From Bacillus sp. RO1 (GTDB lineage Bacteria > Bacillota > Bacilli > Bacillales > Bacillaceae_I), in the NCBI RefSeq assembly GCF_012524115.1, contig NZ_JAAZWB010000077.1, positions 1-64,000 on the forward strand: a DNA stretch of 64,000 bases, written 5' to 3'. The translations under genes and the position numbers were made by a program. The notes beneath the pieces were generated by a model. The model made no database searches. It had not been told where the DNA came from and worked only from the letters and a program-made list of their open reading frames with translations. Of this stretch, positions 8,834 to 17,827 are shown piece after piece (position 1 is the first letter of the stretch; each line of letters opens with the position of its first letter).

Positions 8834-9775
8834 TTATTGCCATTCTGGTCTGTCTATATAAGTTGACTGGCAATGAGAAAGTAATGCTCCAGCCGCTTTT
8901 AGCTGACTATGTTTTAAAGGAAGTTTGTTAGCCCGCATCTTCTCAAACCATTTTGTATATGTACGTTTATCTACGACTTGTACATCTGCCGGCCCATCCG
9001 TTATGTCAATATATCCTTTTGGGTGCAACAAAAGCTTAGTAACAGGCAAGCTCACATCATATAGCGGAAGGATATTCTTTATGATTGACCCCATCCTGTT
9101 GAGGCTTATCGTTGGGTTTACTATTTTTCTTTCCTTTTCTCTTTCCCTAATGGACCAGAAGCGGTCATTATTTCCTAAAACTACACTCTCTTCTTGCTCC
9201 TCCATGTAAAAGAGAGCCATAATTTCGTTAGGGGTAATAAGGATGATTTCAAGTTCCACTGGTGCCTGCTTTACTAAAAAGATAGGTTTATACATCACAA
9301 AAAACGTATCTGGAAACCTTTGCAAAAAATATCTTAGTAACCGCTCACGTTTATAATTCTTCTGCAGATAGGACATTTCTCTGATGGTCGAACTTGCCCA
9401 TTTTAGCTGAAGAGGAAGAATGGAATCAAGAAATTCTTGTTTTCTCTCCTCTGCCGTCTTACTGCATGTGACACTGGGAAGCTCCCACTCTTCCTCATGT
9501 ACGTCATCACCGTTTTGGATGTTACCAGTGAACAGCTCATCTTCTTGTTCCTTTTTCCTGAAGGACTTTATAAGGCTGATTAACCTGCCATCTTTTGAGG
9601 TTGTTACCTCTGTTTGAGCATTAGGAGAAGGACTCTTTATATCAACCGGGTTTCTTAACATCTCTTGATAGGTCTTCCATTGTTGCTTTTTCAACCTGAT
9701 ATATTGGTTTGGATAGCGATATATATCGGCTTCATAACGGGTGATATAATCTTGTAATTTTATTAATTGTGCCAA
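8834..9775 (-). CDS. YtlQ-like protein of unknown function
   Basis: This soluble protein has 313 residues and a highly charged middle section (about residues 55-110). The region from about residue 110 to 290 looks like a folded alpha/beta domain (VELEIILITPNEIMALFYMEE, SLPVTKLLLHPKGYIDI). It is reminiscent of NERD or restriction-endonuclease-like folds but lacks a motif I can name. The start is TTG. The position between amyX and thpR suggests B. subtilis YtlQ, which is uncharacterised. The role is unknown and the family link is tentative. Confidence 0.65.
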   Translation of the reverse strand: MAQLIKLQDYITRYEADIYRYPNQYIRLKKQQWKTYQEMLRNPVDIKSPSPNAQTEVTTSKDGRLISLIKSFRKKEQEDELFTGNIQNGDDVHEEEWELPSVTCSKTAEERKQEFLDSILPLQLKWASSTIREMSYLQKNYKRERLLRYFLQRFPDTFFVMYKPIFLVKQAPVELEIILITPNEIMALFYMEEQEESVVLGNNDRFWSIREREKERKIVNPTISLNRMGSIIKNILPLYDVSLPVTKLLLHPKGYIDITDGPADVQVVDKRTYTKWFEKMRANKLPLKHSQLKAAGALLSHCQSTYIDRPEWQ

Positions 9776-9791
9776 TGGTGGTCACTCTTTT

Positions 9792-10478
9792 CTATAATAA
9801 ATAATGAATGGCTACAGGTAATATTATGGCGTATAGTAATGCAGATAGTGTCATGCTGATGGAACTGAATGCCGCTTCTTCTTCACCATATTCCATCGCT
9901 TTAGCAGTCCCAATCCCGTGTGCAGCGCACCCAAGCCCCACTCCAACCCCTAAATAGTGAGTTATCCCAAGTCGTCTCAATAAGACTGGCCCAAACAATG
10001 CACCAAAGATGCCACTTAGTATAACGAGCGCGGCAGCTAAGCTTGGTATCCCCCCTGTAAGGTCGGCAATTTCCATGGCGATAGGGGAAGTGACGGATTT
10101 TGGAAGGAATGACACGGAGTATACGGGTGGAAGGCTAGCCACCTTTACATACAAAAAACCAGTAACCATACCCGCAAATACTCCAGACAATAAACCTGCT
10201 ATCAACGGGATCCGATAACGAACGATTTTTGAACGTTGATGGTATAGGGGGTAAGCAAGCGAGACAACCGCCGGACCGAGCAACTCCTGGATCCACCAAC
10301 CTCCTAGCATATATGTATCATACGATATATCAGTCAAAAGCAAGCCAATAATAATTACTAGAGTCGTAGTGGCGACAGGATTGAAAATTGGAACACGAAA
10401 TCGGTTATATATATGTCTCATTACGAGAAAAGCTAGGTAGGTAATAAGGATGAACAAGAAACTAATCCAACTATTCAT
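9792..10478 (-). CDS. LrgB/CidB family membrane protein
   Basis: The product is 228 residues with six or more hydrophobic segments. Typical LrgB motifs are visible: LGPAVVSLAYPLY, SVSFLPKSVTSPIAMEIADLTGG and YLGVGVGLGCAAHGIGTAKA. LrgB/CidB proteins work with a small LrgA/CidA partner as a membrane system linked to murein hydrolase export, and in B. subtilis one such pair transports pyruvate. The start overlaps the end of the upstream lrgA-like gene by 8 nt, so the two are translationally coupled. No LytS/LytT regulator lies next to them here. Whether this is the LrgB or CidB type cannot be decided by eye. Confidence 0.9.
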   Translation of the reverse strand: MNSWISFLFILITYLAFLVMRHIYNRFRVPIFNPVATTTLVIIIGLLLTDISYDTYMLGGWWIQELLGPAVVSLAYPLYHQRSKIVRYRIPLIAGLLSGVFAGMVTGFLYVKVASLPPVYSVSFLPKSVTSPIAMEIADLTGGIPSLAAALVILSGIFGALFGPVLLRRLGITHYLGVGVGLGCAAHGIGTAKAMEYGEEEAAFSSISMTLSALLYAIILPVAIHYLL

Positions 10479-10866
10479 CCTCCATCACTCCTGTTACTTC
10501 TGTCTTATTATCGACAGATACTGCTGTTTTTTGAGCAACCATTCCAGAACATAGCAGGACGATAATGGTTCCTACTAAAAGAGCAAGCAACATGAGCATT
10601 CCATCTGTTCCTGATAGAATGCTAAAGTAGTCCATGACTCCTACAGTGGCTGGGACAAAAAACAAAGGGAGATATAAAAGTAGTACATTAGCTCCGTCTT
10701 GCAAATATCTCTCCTTCGCTACACCTGTCAAAAGCAGAATAAGAAGAAAAACCATTCCGATAATACTACCTGGAACCGGGATGTCAAAAGTACTTTGTAG
10801 TACCACACCAATTTTGTAAAACAAATAAAATACTACTACTTGAATTAATAGTTTCATTCCCCTCAT
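10471..10866 (-). CDS. LrgA/CidA family holin-like protein
   Basis: The product is 131 residues with four predicted membrane helices. The family motif FDIPVPGSIIGMVFLLILL (about residues 28-46) is present, followed by GVMDYFSIL. These small holin-like proteins partner with LrgB/CidB. The start at 10866 has AGGAG about 12 nt upstream; an internal ATG (10857) lies too close to its own G-rich stretch. The C-terminal tail is charged and ends within the downstream lrgB start. Together they form a two-gene unit between thpR and the ytlQ-like gene. Confidence 0.88.
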   Translation of the reverse strand: MRGMKLLIQVVVFYLFYKIGVVLQSTFDIPVPGSIIGMVFLLILLLTGVAKERYLQDGANVLLLYLPLFFVPATVGVMDYFSILSGTDGMLMLLALLVGTIIVLLCSGMVAQKTAVSVDNKTEVTGVMEDE

Positions 10867-10881
10867 TTTCTAATCATACTC

Positions 10882-11439
10882 CTATACTAATGAAAAAATT
10901 TCCTTTTCTTCATATTTGGGCAATCTGTTTAGATGTGTTTCATATAAAATAATATTGTTCACAATAAACGTCTCTTTTTGCGAACTGTGGACAGGAAGCA
11001 GATCATGATTAATGGATCCTGGCCCCTTCCACTTCCTTGCTATGGTGATATGAGGATGAAATGGACGTGAGTCGGGCTGGAGTCCAACCATCTCACATGC
11101 ATCATATACAGATTTTCGCAGTTGATTAAGTACCATTGACTTTTCGATACCGTACCAAAAAATTCGTGGTGACTGAGGGTTCCCAAATGTGCCAAGCTCA
11201 CTTAATGTGAGCGAAAAATGTTGATGATTTGTAGCTGTTTCTAAAAGAAAGGTTGTCAACTTTTCTTTTTGTCCTTCTTCCAAATCACCTAAAAATGCTA
11301 GCGTAATATGAAGGTCTTCCGGATGCACCCACCTTGTAAACGGAAAGTGGCTTTTTAATTCTTTCATATATAAATGAAACGCTTCCTTTAACGGTTGTGG
11401 AAGAGGTACAGCAACAAAATAATGAGTTTGTGTCGTCAT
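10882..11439 (-). CDS. thpR: RNA 2',3'-cyclic phosphodiesterase (2'-5' RNA ligase family) ThpR
   Basis: This 185-residue protein has the 2H-phosphoesterase fold, with two catalytic His-x-Thr motifs: HITLAFLGDL near residue 44 and HPHITIARKWKG near residue 127. Family members open 2',3'-cyclic phosphates on RNA ends and catalyse 2'-5' ligation in reverse. The length is normal. GGGTGAG lies before the ATG. It corresponds in position to B. subtilis ytlP, next to the cysteine synthase homologue on the opposite strand. Confidence 0.88.
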   Translation of the reverse strand: MTTQTHYFVAVPLPQPLKEAFHLYMKELKSHFPFTRWVHPEDLHITLAFLGDLEEGQKEKLTTFLLETATNHQHFSLTLSELGTFGNPQSPRIFWYGIEKSMVLNQLRKSVYDACEMVGLQPDSRPFHPHITIARKWKGPGSINHDLLPVHSSQKETFIVNNIILYETHLNRLPKYEEKEIFSLV

Positions 11440-11620
11440 ATTCTCACCCTTCTTATTTTACCAGATATCTTCAATTGTCTTGCATATTATCTTAGCACCA
11501 AACAGACGATATAGTTAGTTTTATCTTAATCCCATAATAAGCCATGTGCTTAGTCCGTTTTTATAATTTATGATACAATACTGATTATTGAGTCATGAAA
11601 GAGAAAGGTTGTGCGTAGTA

Positions 11621-12559
11621 GTGAAGGTTGTTTCAAATATGGCTGATTTAATTGGAGATACTCCACTTGTTAAGTTAAACCGCATTGTGCCTGAAGGAGC
11701 GGCGACAGTTTATTTAAAATTGGAATTTCAAAACCCCAGCGGCAGTGTAAAAGATAGAGCTGCTTTTAATATGATCATCCAGGCAGAAAAGGATGGCCTC
11801 ATCAAACCTGGTGCAACCATCATTGAACCAACAAGCGGAAATACAGGGATTGGGTTGGCAATGAATGCAGCAGCAAGGGGATATAAAGCGATTTTGATCA
11901 TGCCCGATACGATGTCTAAAGAACGGATTAACCTTTTGAAAGCATATGGTGCAGAAGTAGTATTAACACCAGGCGATGAAAAAATGCCAGGTGCTATCAA
12001 AAAGGCCCAAGAACTTGTTAAAGAAATACCCAACAGCTTCATGCCGATGCAGTTTGAAAATCATGCCAATTCTGATGCACACAGAAAGTCTACGGCACTC
12101 GAGATTATTGATGGTATGGAACAAATCGGCAAGCCATTGTCCGCTTTCGTAGCAACAGCCGGTACTGGTGGAACCATTACTGGGACAGGTGAAGAGTTGA
12201 AAAAGCATTTTGAAGGGTTGACTGTCCATGTTGTGGAGCCTGCAGGATCCCCTGTCCTTTCAGGAGGGAAGCCTGGCAAACATAAGCTTGTGGGAACCAG
12301 TCCTGGGTTCATTCCAGATATCTTGAACCAGGAAGTATATGATGAAATATTTAAAATCAAAGATGAAGATGCCTATGAAATTACGCGTAAGCTTGCTCGT
12401 CATGAGGGCATATTGGTTGGACCATCTTCAGGTGCTGCTTGCTATTCTGCCATTGAGGTAGCAAAACGGTTGACTCCTGATGATGTAGTAGTTTGTATCG
12501 CATGCGATACGGGGGAAAGGTATTTGTCTACGGACCTTTTTGAATTTGAGAATGAATAA
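11621..12559 (+). CDS. Cysteine synthase family protein (YtkP-like)
   Basis: The product is about 312 residues, a PLP-dependent fold-type II enzyme that would make cysteine from O-acetylserine and sulfide. The PLP lysine lies in NPSGSVKDRAAFNM. The phosphate and substrate loops are TSGNTGIGLAM and TAGTGGTITGTG, and PSSGAACYSA is near the C-terminus. GTG at 11621 is preferred because it gives the family length and has AGAAAGG upstream. A TTG at 11588 and an ATG at 11639 are alternatives. It stands alone on the plus strand and ends in a clear terminator. In B. subtilis this paralogue (YtkP) is distinct from CysK, so a related reaction is possible. Confidence 0.85.
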   Translation: MKVVSNMADLIGDTPLVKLNRIVPEGAATVYLKLEFQNPSGSVKDRAAFNMIIQAEKDGLIKPGATIIEPTSGNTGIGLAMNAAARGYKAILIMPDTMSKERINLLKAYGAEVVLTPGDEKMPGAIKKAQELVKEIPNSFMPMQFENHANSDAHRKSTALEIIDGMEQIGKPLSAFVATAGTGGTITGTGEELKKHFEGLTVHVVEPAGSPVLSGGKPGKHKLVGTSPGFIPDILNQEVYDEIFKIKDEDAYEITRKLARHEGILVGPSSGAACYSAIEVAKRLTPDDVVVCIACDTGERYLSTDLFEFENE

Positions 12560-12562
12560 ACG

Positions 12563-12597
12563 AAAAGACCCTTGGCTGAAGTAGCTAAGGGTCTTTG
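12563..12597 (+). terminator. Terminator after the cysteine synthase gene
   Basis: AAAGACCCTT pairs with AAGGGTCTTT around a short loop directly after the stop codon. Confidence 0.8.
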
Positions 12598-12608
12598 TCA
12601 TATTAACC

Positions 12609-12680
12609 GTTCCTTTGCGCTGCAGGCACTCGCTTTCCGCGGGGCGGTGCTTGAGCCTCCTCGGCTTTGCCAAAGCCACT
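12609..12680. repeat. Partial copy of the ~125-bp palindromic repeat
   Basis: This stretch matches the first half of the intergenic repeat family seen in full at 12718-12845 and 35193-35319. It shares the CGCTTTCCGCGGG and GCTTGAGCCTCCTC blocks. It breaks off near 12680, and unrelated AT-rich sequence follows, so it looks like a truncated copy. Confidence 0.75.
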
Positions 12681-12717
12681 GAAAAAGTCTTTGAATTTAT
12701 ATATTGTTTTAGACACC

Positions 12718-12845
12718 GCTGTGGATTTCCGCAAATGGCTTCGCTTTCCTAGGGGCGCTGCTGGAGCCTCCTCGGCTTCGCCTGTGGGGTCTCCACCTAG
12801 CGCTATCTCCCTCAGGAGTCTTCGCCTTTTGCTCCAATCCACAGC
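12718..12845. repeat. ~125-bp palindromic intergenic repeat, full copy
   Basis: A full copy is bounded by inverted ends, GCTGTGGATT at the left and AATCCACAGC at the right. Internal GC-rich blocks (GGAGCCTCCTCGGC, CAGGAGTCTTCGCC) can pair in a long cruciform or RNA hairpin. It belongs to the same family as 35193-35319, 35409-35534 and 50777-50899. No protein is encoded that I can support. Confidence 0.85.
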
Positions 12846-12879
12846 TCAAAATTACTAAGTACTATATCATATCAGTTTT

Positions 12880-12962
12880 TCAGTGGCTTCGCTTTGCCTA
12901 TGGAGACTCAAGTCTGCCGCTATTTCCCGCCGGAGTCGAGTGCCTTCCGCTCCAATCCACTC
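12880..12962. repeat. Short copy of the ~125-bp palindromic repeat
   Basis: A shortened copy is bounded by CAGTGG and CCACTC. It keeps the GAGACTCAAG and GGAGTCGAG blocks and the closing TCCGCTCCAATCCAC. The middle is reduced compared with the full element. It abuts the 3' end of the MFS gene. Confidence 0.7.
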
Positions 12963-12974
12963 ATTTTTAAGAAC

Positions 12975-14153
12975 TCATGATGCTTTTGCGAGTTGTTTTT
13001 TATCGGCTTGGTTAATCATCAGGATAAAGACTAATCCGCACATTGTTAATAGGCCGAAGAACAAATAGACATGTGCAACGGAATAGTACTCTGCAATAAA
13101 CCCACCAAAGAATGTACAGAACCAACTCCCTAACCCATTACCGATGGCAGTGTATAGAGAAACCGCCGTTGCACGAGCAGAGGTTGGGGCGATATCCCGA
13201 ACAAACTGCAGTGCTGCAGGTATGAAAAGGCCAACAGAAAAACCTTGGGCAATCGTAGTCGCATACACTACATACAGTGGCGGTTCAAAGAAATAAAGGA
13301 CCCAACGGATCATCGCAATGGACGCCGCACTGATCATGATTGTATGAAGGCCAAAGCGCGCAATCCACTTGCCTGCCACCCTCATAAAAGGCGCCTCACT
13401 TCCGGCAGCAAGCAAGAAGGCAATCCCAACTCCCGTAACGGTGCCTCCAATATCAGTAATAAACAGGCCAAAATAAAAGTTGTTGGCGAATACAGGACCG
13501 AATACAAGAAACGTTGTCACAAGGAACATCACAAACTTAGGCAACTTCATGAGCGTGCCGATGCCATCACGGACATTGACACTGATTGTCTGACTTTCCT
13601 TCGGTAAAAAGCTCGACACGACCGTGCCAAGCAATAAAGCTATCGCAAAGGTAAAGAATATCACTTTTAAGGAAAAGAAATCAGAAAGCCACCCTGCAAC
13701 TAGAACAGCCACAGCAAAACCTATCGCCCCCCATAACCTGATGGAACCATAATTCCCTTTTGTCCTCTGAACATAATTGAGGGTAATGCTGTCTGAAATG
13801 GGGACAAGGGCGCTTTGTGTAACAGCCAACAGAAACGCAACGGCAAGTAGCGCACCATAGCTTTCCATAAATGAAAAGACAATACCTGTTACTGCTGTGA
13901 GAAAAAGCGTCCAGAGCAGGATTTGTTTTGGTTTTTGGGTATAGTCGCTAAAGATTCCCCACAATGGCTGGACGAATATCATCACAACAGGACTGATCGA
14001 CATGATCATCCCAATTTGTGATCCGCTCAACCCCACGTCTTCTTTCAAATATACGGTCAGCAATGGGAATAGAGCCCCAAAGCTGAAAAATGTTAAAAAG
14101 TAAAAACTGTAAAAGTAGCGAGTTGTATTGTCTTTCATTGAGGCAGTACTCAT
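12975..14153 (-). CDS. Major facilitator superfamily transporter
   Basis: The product is 392 residues with about 12 hydrophobic segments. It starts with RYFYSFYFLTFFSFGALFPLLTVYL and carries the MFS loop WGIFSDYTQKPKQIL between helices 2 and 3. The SIRLWGAIGFAVAVL segment recalls the LacY-like/nucleoside-proton symporter branch. It is thus a secondary transporter or exporter of unknown substrate. GAAGGAT precedes the ATG. It lies downstream of pepV, separated by a hairpin, with a cluster of palindromic repeats just past its stop codon. Confidence 0.85.
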   Translation of the reverse strand: MSTASMKDNTTRYFYSFYFLTFFSFGALFPLLTVYLKEDVGLSGSQIGMIMSISPVVMIFVQPLWGIFSDYTQKPKQILLWTLFLTAVTGIVFSFMESYGALLAVAFLLAVTQSALVPISDSITLNYVQRTKGNYGSIRLWGAIGFAVAVLVAGWLSDFFSLKVIFFTFAIALLLGTVVSSFLPKESQTISVNVRDGIGTLMKLPKFVMFLVTTFLVFGPVFANNFYFGLFITDIGGTVTGVGIAFLLAAGSEAPFMRVAGKWIARFGLHTIMISAASIAMIRWVLYFFEPPLYVVYATTIAQGFSVGLFIPAALQFVRDIAPTSARATAVSLYTAIGNGLGSWFCTFFGGFIAEYYSVAHVYLFFGLLTMCGLVFILMINQADKKQLAKAS

Positions 14154-14187
14154 GATATATCCTTCTTTCTTCTCGTCAAATAAAGGA

Positions 14188-14227
14188 AAAAATAAAAGGC
14201 TACCGCCCCACAGGGAAGTAACCTTTA
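14188..14227 (-). terminator. Terminator after pepV
   Basis: On the minus strand AAAGGTTAC pairs with GTAGCCTTT and is followed by a T-rich tract. It lies between the pepV stop and the MFS gene start. Confidence 0.7.
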
Positions 14228-14260
14228 CATTCTACCACAATTATATTTAGGATAAATATG

Positions 14261-15676
14261 TTATTTAGCTAATTCATAGATAGCTTGTGCATAGATGGCA
14301 GTCGCCTTGATGAGATCTTCAATGAAAATATGCTCATCTTTTTGATGCGCCACGTCCTCCCTGCCAGGGAAAAGCGGACCAAAAGCCACCCCTGCTTCAA
14401 GCGATCTTGCATATGTTCCACCACCGATGGACAATAACTCCGCTTTATCTCCAGTCTGTTCTTCATAAATCTTTCGAAGAGTTTGGATAAGCTCGTGATC
14501 CTGTGGCACATGGTGTGCAGGAGAAACATTAAACTTATTTACGTCAAAACCATACGAAACTGCTTCCTTACGCAATTGCTCTTCCGATTCCTTTGTATCG
14601 CATGTTACCGGAAAACGGATGTTTACCCCTAAAGTCCCAACCGAAGCTGCGCGGTCATAACGGAAAACACCTGTATTGATGGTTAAATCGTCGGTAATCT
14701 CATCGTGAAAATTGATCTTTAGCTTCTTACCACGAGAATCAAAAGCAAGCTTTTCACTAATAAAGCCGACATACGATGCCCCGCTTGCATCCAATCCTAA
14801 AGAATAAAGGAAATCTGCCAAATGGTAACCTGCATTCGTACCATTATCCGGCTCCATGGCATGTGCTGACACCCCTTTGATGTTAAGGTACAAAGCATTG
14901 CCTTCCTTCGTATAGCCACCCTCAATACCTTTTTCTGAAATGTATTCATTAAAAGCGTGCGTGATTTTGTCCATTCCTTCCGTCACTTCAAGTGACGCTT
15001 TAGCATGATCTGGCACCATATTCAATCGGCGACCTGATTCAAATGTTAACAAGGTGACATTTGAAGATGGCTTCTCACCTTTGAAATCAAGCCCTAGCTG
15101 GATATCACCTATTCCTTTTTCCGCATAGATGATTGGGAAGTCCGCGTCAGGGGCAAACCCCATTGTAGGCATTTCTTCATGTTTAAAATAGTGTTCTACA
15201 CACTGCCAGTTGCTTTCCTCGTCTGTACCAATAATGATGCGCACACGTTTAGAAAGTGGGAGGTCTAGCTCTTTTACTATTTTCAAAGCATAATAAGCCG
15301 CCATTGTCGGACCTTTGTCATCCATTGCACCTCGTGCGAAAATTTTCCCGTCACGAATGGTGGCACTGAATGGTTCATCTGTCCAGCCGTCCCCCTCTGG
15401 TACTACATCCACATGACATAGGATTCCTACAAGCTCTTCTCCTTGGCCGTGTTCTATATGACCGGCATAATGGTCAACATTTTTTGTAAGAAAGCCGTCT
15501 GCTTCCCCTTTATGTAATAAATATTGAAGCGCCTCTTCAATTCCTTTGCCAAAAGGAGTCTCAGGGCTCGCTTCTTCCTCATTCAGCACACTGTTGATTT
15601 GCAAGAATTCCTGTGTATCTTTTATTAAGGAATCTTTTCTTTTCTCTACTTCTTCCAACCAATTAATATTTCCCAT
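14261..15676 (-). CDS. pepV: Dipeptidase PepV (M20 family)
   Basis: This 471-residue zinc dipeptidase probably cleaves dipeptides in the cytoplasm. Metal-site motifs are GILCHVDVVPEGDGW (His and Asp), ARGAMDDKGPTMAA (bridging Asp) and IIGTDEESNWQCVEHYF (catalytic Glu pair). APDADFPIIYAEKGI and the C-terminal GGGTYARSL and AHQKDEHI follow, as in Lactobacillus PepV and Bacillus YtjP. The length is normal. GAGGTGAT precedes the ATG. The ABC exporter gene upstream ends only 8 nt away, so ythP, ythQ and pepV may form one transcript. Confidence 0.93.
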   Translation of the reverse strand: MGNINWLEEVEKRKDSLIKDTQEFLQINSVLNEEEASPETPFGKGIEEALQYLLHKGEADGFLTKNVDHYAGHIEHGQGEELVGILCHVDVVPEGDGWTDEPFSATIRDGKIFARGAMDDKGPTMAAYYALKIVKELDLPLSKRVRIIIGTDEESNWQCVEHYFKHEEMPTMGFAPDADFPIIYAEKGIGDIQLGLDFKGEKPSSNVTLLTFESGRRLNMVPDHAKASLEVTEGMDKITHAFNEYISEKGIEGGYTKEGNALYLNIKGVSAHAMEPDNGTNAGYHLADFLYSLGLDASGASYVGFISEKLAFDSRGKKLKINFHDEITDDLTINTGVFRYDRAASVGTLGVNIRFPVTCDTKESEEQLRKEAVSYGFDVNKFNVSPAHHVPQDHELIQTLRKIYEEQTGDKAELLSIGGGTYARSLEAGVAFGPLFPGREDVAHQKDEHIFIEDLIKATAIYAQAIYELAK

Positions 15677-15683
15677 TTAATCA

Positions 15684-16820
15684 TCACCTCATTAGAAAAT
15701 GAAAAAGCGTATTCATCATAAGTACAAATCCAACTAACCCGACGGCCGGATAATACAGCCACCTTGTTACAAGATCTTGATAGTGTTCTTGAATCAGCTT
15801 CTTCCCTTTATACATATTCAAAAAGGGATGTCCCACCAATTCATCATATACTATATTTAACCACTCTTTTAGAAAAAAGAAAAACGCCATAAACAAGCCG
15901 AATGTCATCCATAACGGGAGATATCCCATAACAGCGATGGTAATACCAATCAGCTGCAAATACGAAAAAATATGACGGGAGTTTCGCAATAGATATTTAA
16001 AGAACAATTCCGTCAAGGCACTATGGGGACTCCTGTCTTCGAATATCCTTTGAGACCGCCCGAAAAATAAAGGTTTTTTTCGCTCAGAAGAACGAGTAAC
16101 ATGCACATATTCCGAAGCATAGAAAATCATTCCGACATATTTCTGACGCACCTTTTCGTTATGAGCCATATCAACCATAAAACTCTCTGTTCGAAAGTAA
16201 ATGGTAAAAAAGGTAATGACCCCAAGCATGAGGAGAGCGACTGATACAATCCACATAGATTGATTCACTGTTAGATAAGTAATAAATCCAAGAAATAGAA
16301 AGGCTGTGAACGTAATCAGTTTTCGCTTCCATCCAGACCAATGTAAATGTATCACTTTATCTAGAATGGTAGTGGATAGAAACAATGCAAGATAAAATGT
16401 TATCCACTCAAGTAATGGGAGGGTAGTCGGGCTGATCGCCTCCATTATCAAATAGGTAAGAATAGCAATCAGCAAGGATTTTATCACATTCAATCCTGTA
16501 CTCGCTATCACACCCCACTTTTTCAACCCTTGCAATAAATCTCTTCGATGAACAAAAAAGTACATATCCGCTTGCTGATAATAAACACGAATAGTCCCCG
16601 TCCAAGCGAGATAATAGATAGCAAAAAGGGTTAATCCGTATGGAAGTTCCTGAAGCAATGCAATGAAACTCGGAAATATATCATAAATCAGGGCTGCAAC
16701 GAATAATAATGTAAGGACAATATAGACTAGGATCGTCCAATCAATAACAGCTTTTGTATTCTTCCATTGATACTGACGCTCTTGTTTTAAGCGCTCCATG
16801 TATAAGCGGAATGCCGTCAT
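15684..16820 (-). CDS. ythQ: ABC exporter membrane subunit (YthQ/EcsB-like)
   Basis: The product is about 378 residues. It has several hydrophobic segments grouped near residues 35-75, 90-200 and 280-378, separated by a charged region around residues 205-265. This layout matches the EcsB family of ABC permease subunits. The ATG at 16820 overlaps the TGA of the ATPase gene (ATGA), so translation is coupled. The longer reading frame to 16856 lies inside the ATPase gene and is not needed. The substrate is unknown; the B. subtilis Ecs paralogue influences secretion and regulated proteolysis. Confidence 0.85.
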   Translation of the reverse strand: MTAFRLYMERLKQERQYQWKNTKAVIDWTILVYIVLTLLFVAALIYDIFPSFIALLQELPYGLTLFAIYYLAWTGTIRVYYQQADMYFFVHRRDLLQGLKKWGVIASTGLNVIKSLLIAILTYLIMEAISPTTLPLLEWITFYLALFLSTTILDKVIHLHWSGWKRKLITFTAFLFLGFITYLTVNQSMWIVSVALLMLGVITFFTIYFRTESFMVDMAHNEKVRQKYVGMIFYASEYVHVTRSSERKKPLFFGRSQRIFEDRSPHSALTELFFKYLLRNSRHIFSYLQLIGITIAVMGYLPLWMTFGLFMAFFFFLKEWLNIVYDELVGHPFLNMYKGKKLIQEHYQDLVTRWLYYPAVGLVGFVLMMNTLFHFLMR

Positions 16821-17530
16821 CTCTCTTGCTCCCTTTCGGATAAGGTGTAAAAACAATCTAGCAAAGAAGCACCGGGAAGCTGGCAGTTTGTTTGTATGTC
16901 TTGTAGGGTCCCTTCTGCTTTCTTGCGCCCGTCAGCCAAAAGAATAAACCTGTCACAAATCTTTTCCGCCGTATCCAGAACATGGGTACACAACAAGATC
17001 CCTACACCCCTAGCCTGTTCCTGATGAAAAAGCTGAAGAAGCTTCTTCGTTGCAATCGGATCAAGCCCGATAAACGGTTCATCCACAATATATAAAGAAG
17101 GCTTAGACATGATGGCAAAAATCAACATGGCTTTTTGCTGCATCCCTTTTGAAAAGGTAGCCGGAGATTCGTGAATGACTTTTTCCAAATCAAACAACTT
17201 CAATAGTTCCTCTACTCTCTCTTTCCAAACCTTTTCTTCTATCTCTAGCAAAGAAGCCATCAAATCTATATGCTCCCATAATGTCATATCATAATAAAAT
17301 ACAGGCTTCTCAGGAATATAGGCATATGATTTATCGGAAGGAAGTGATATCTCTCCTTCAAAAAAAGGATTTAAGCCAAGTAAGGTTTTGATAGTCGTAC
17401 TCTTACCAGCGCCATTTGGACCAATCAGCCCCACCATCTCACCTTTTGAAACAGTAAAATCAATATTCTGCAAGACAGACATTTCATCATCATATCCTGC
17501 TTTATCTAACTGTAAGGTTAGTAATTTCAT
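16817..17530 (-). CDS. ythP: ABC transporter ATP-binding protein (YthP/EcsA-like)
   Basis: This 237-residue single nucleotide-binding domain has the Walker A GPNGAGKST near residue 37. The ABC signature is replaced by FSKGMQQKA as in EcsA. The Walker B is LYIVDEPFIGLDP and the switch His lies in LLCTHVLDTAEKI. It drives the membrane partner encoded immediately downstream. GAGGTGG lies before the ATG. No solute-binding gene is nearby, so export is more likely than import. Confidence 0.9.
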   Translation of the reverse strand: MKLLTLQLDKAGYDDEMSVLQNIDFTVSKGEMVGLIGPNGAGKSTTIKTLLGLNPFFEGEISLPSDKSYAYIPEKPVFYYDMTLWEHIDLMASLLEIEEKVWKERVEELLKLFDLEKVIHESPATFSKGMQQKAMLIFAIMSKPSLYIVDEPFIGLDPIATKKLLQLFHQEQARGVGILLCTHVLDTAEKICDRFILLADGRKKAEGTLQDIQTNCQLPGASLLDCFYTLSEREQER

Positions 17531-17827
17531 TTATGGTCCCACCTCTCTCCTGTCTAATACGATGTTTTAGGTCAAAAGTTTCATATTTTTCAAATAATTA
17601 CTAGCAGATTATTGTCGAGTGGTGTAAAATAATGTATATAGACTCATAATTTACTCATTTACTCTTAACACATCCAAGACTAAATGTTAATATTGTGTAA
17701 ATTGCATCATTATTCTAGAATTTTTTCCACATAATCGTGTACAATATAAACTAACTTAATACCTAACACCTATCATCAAGAATTTAGCGAGTAGTACCAT
17801 GTTAAATACCGGATAAGGAGTGGTTTT

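Noticed and set aside
12603-12858. Frames inside the 12.6-12.9 kb repeats
   Set aside because: They lie in palindromic repeat DNA with rc-symmetric translations rich in Ala, Gly, Arg and Pro.
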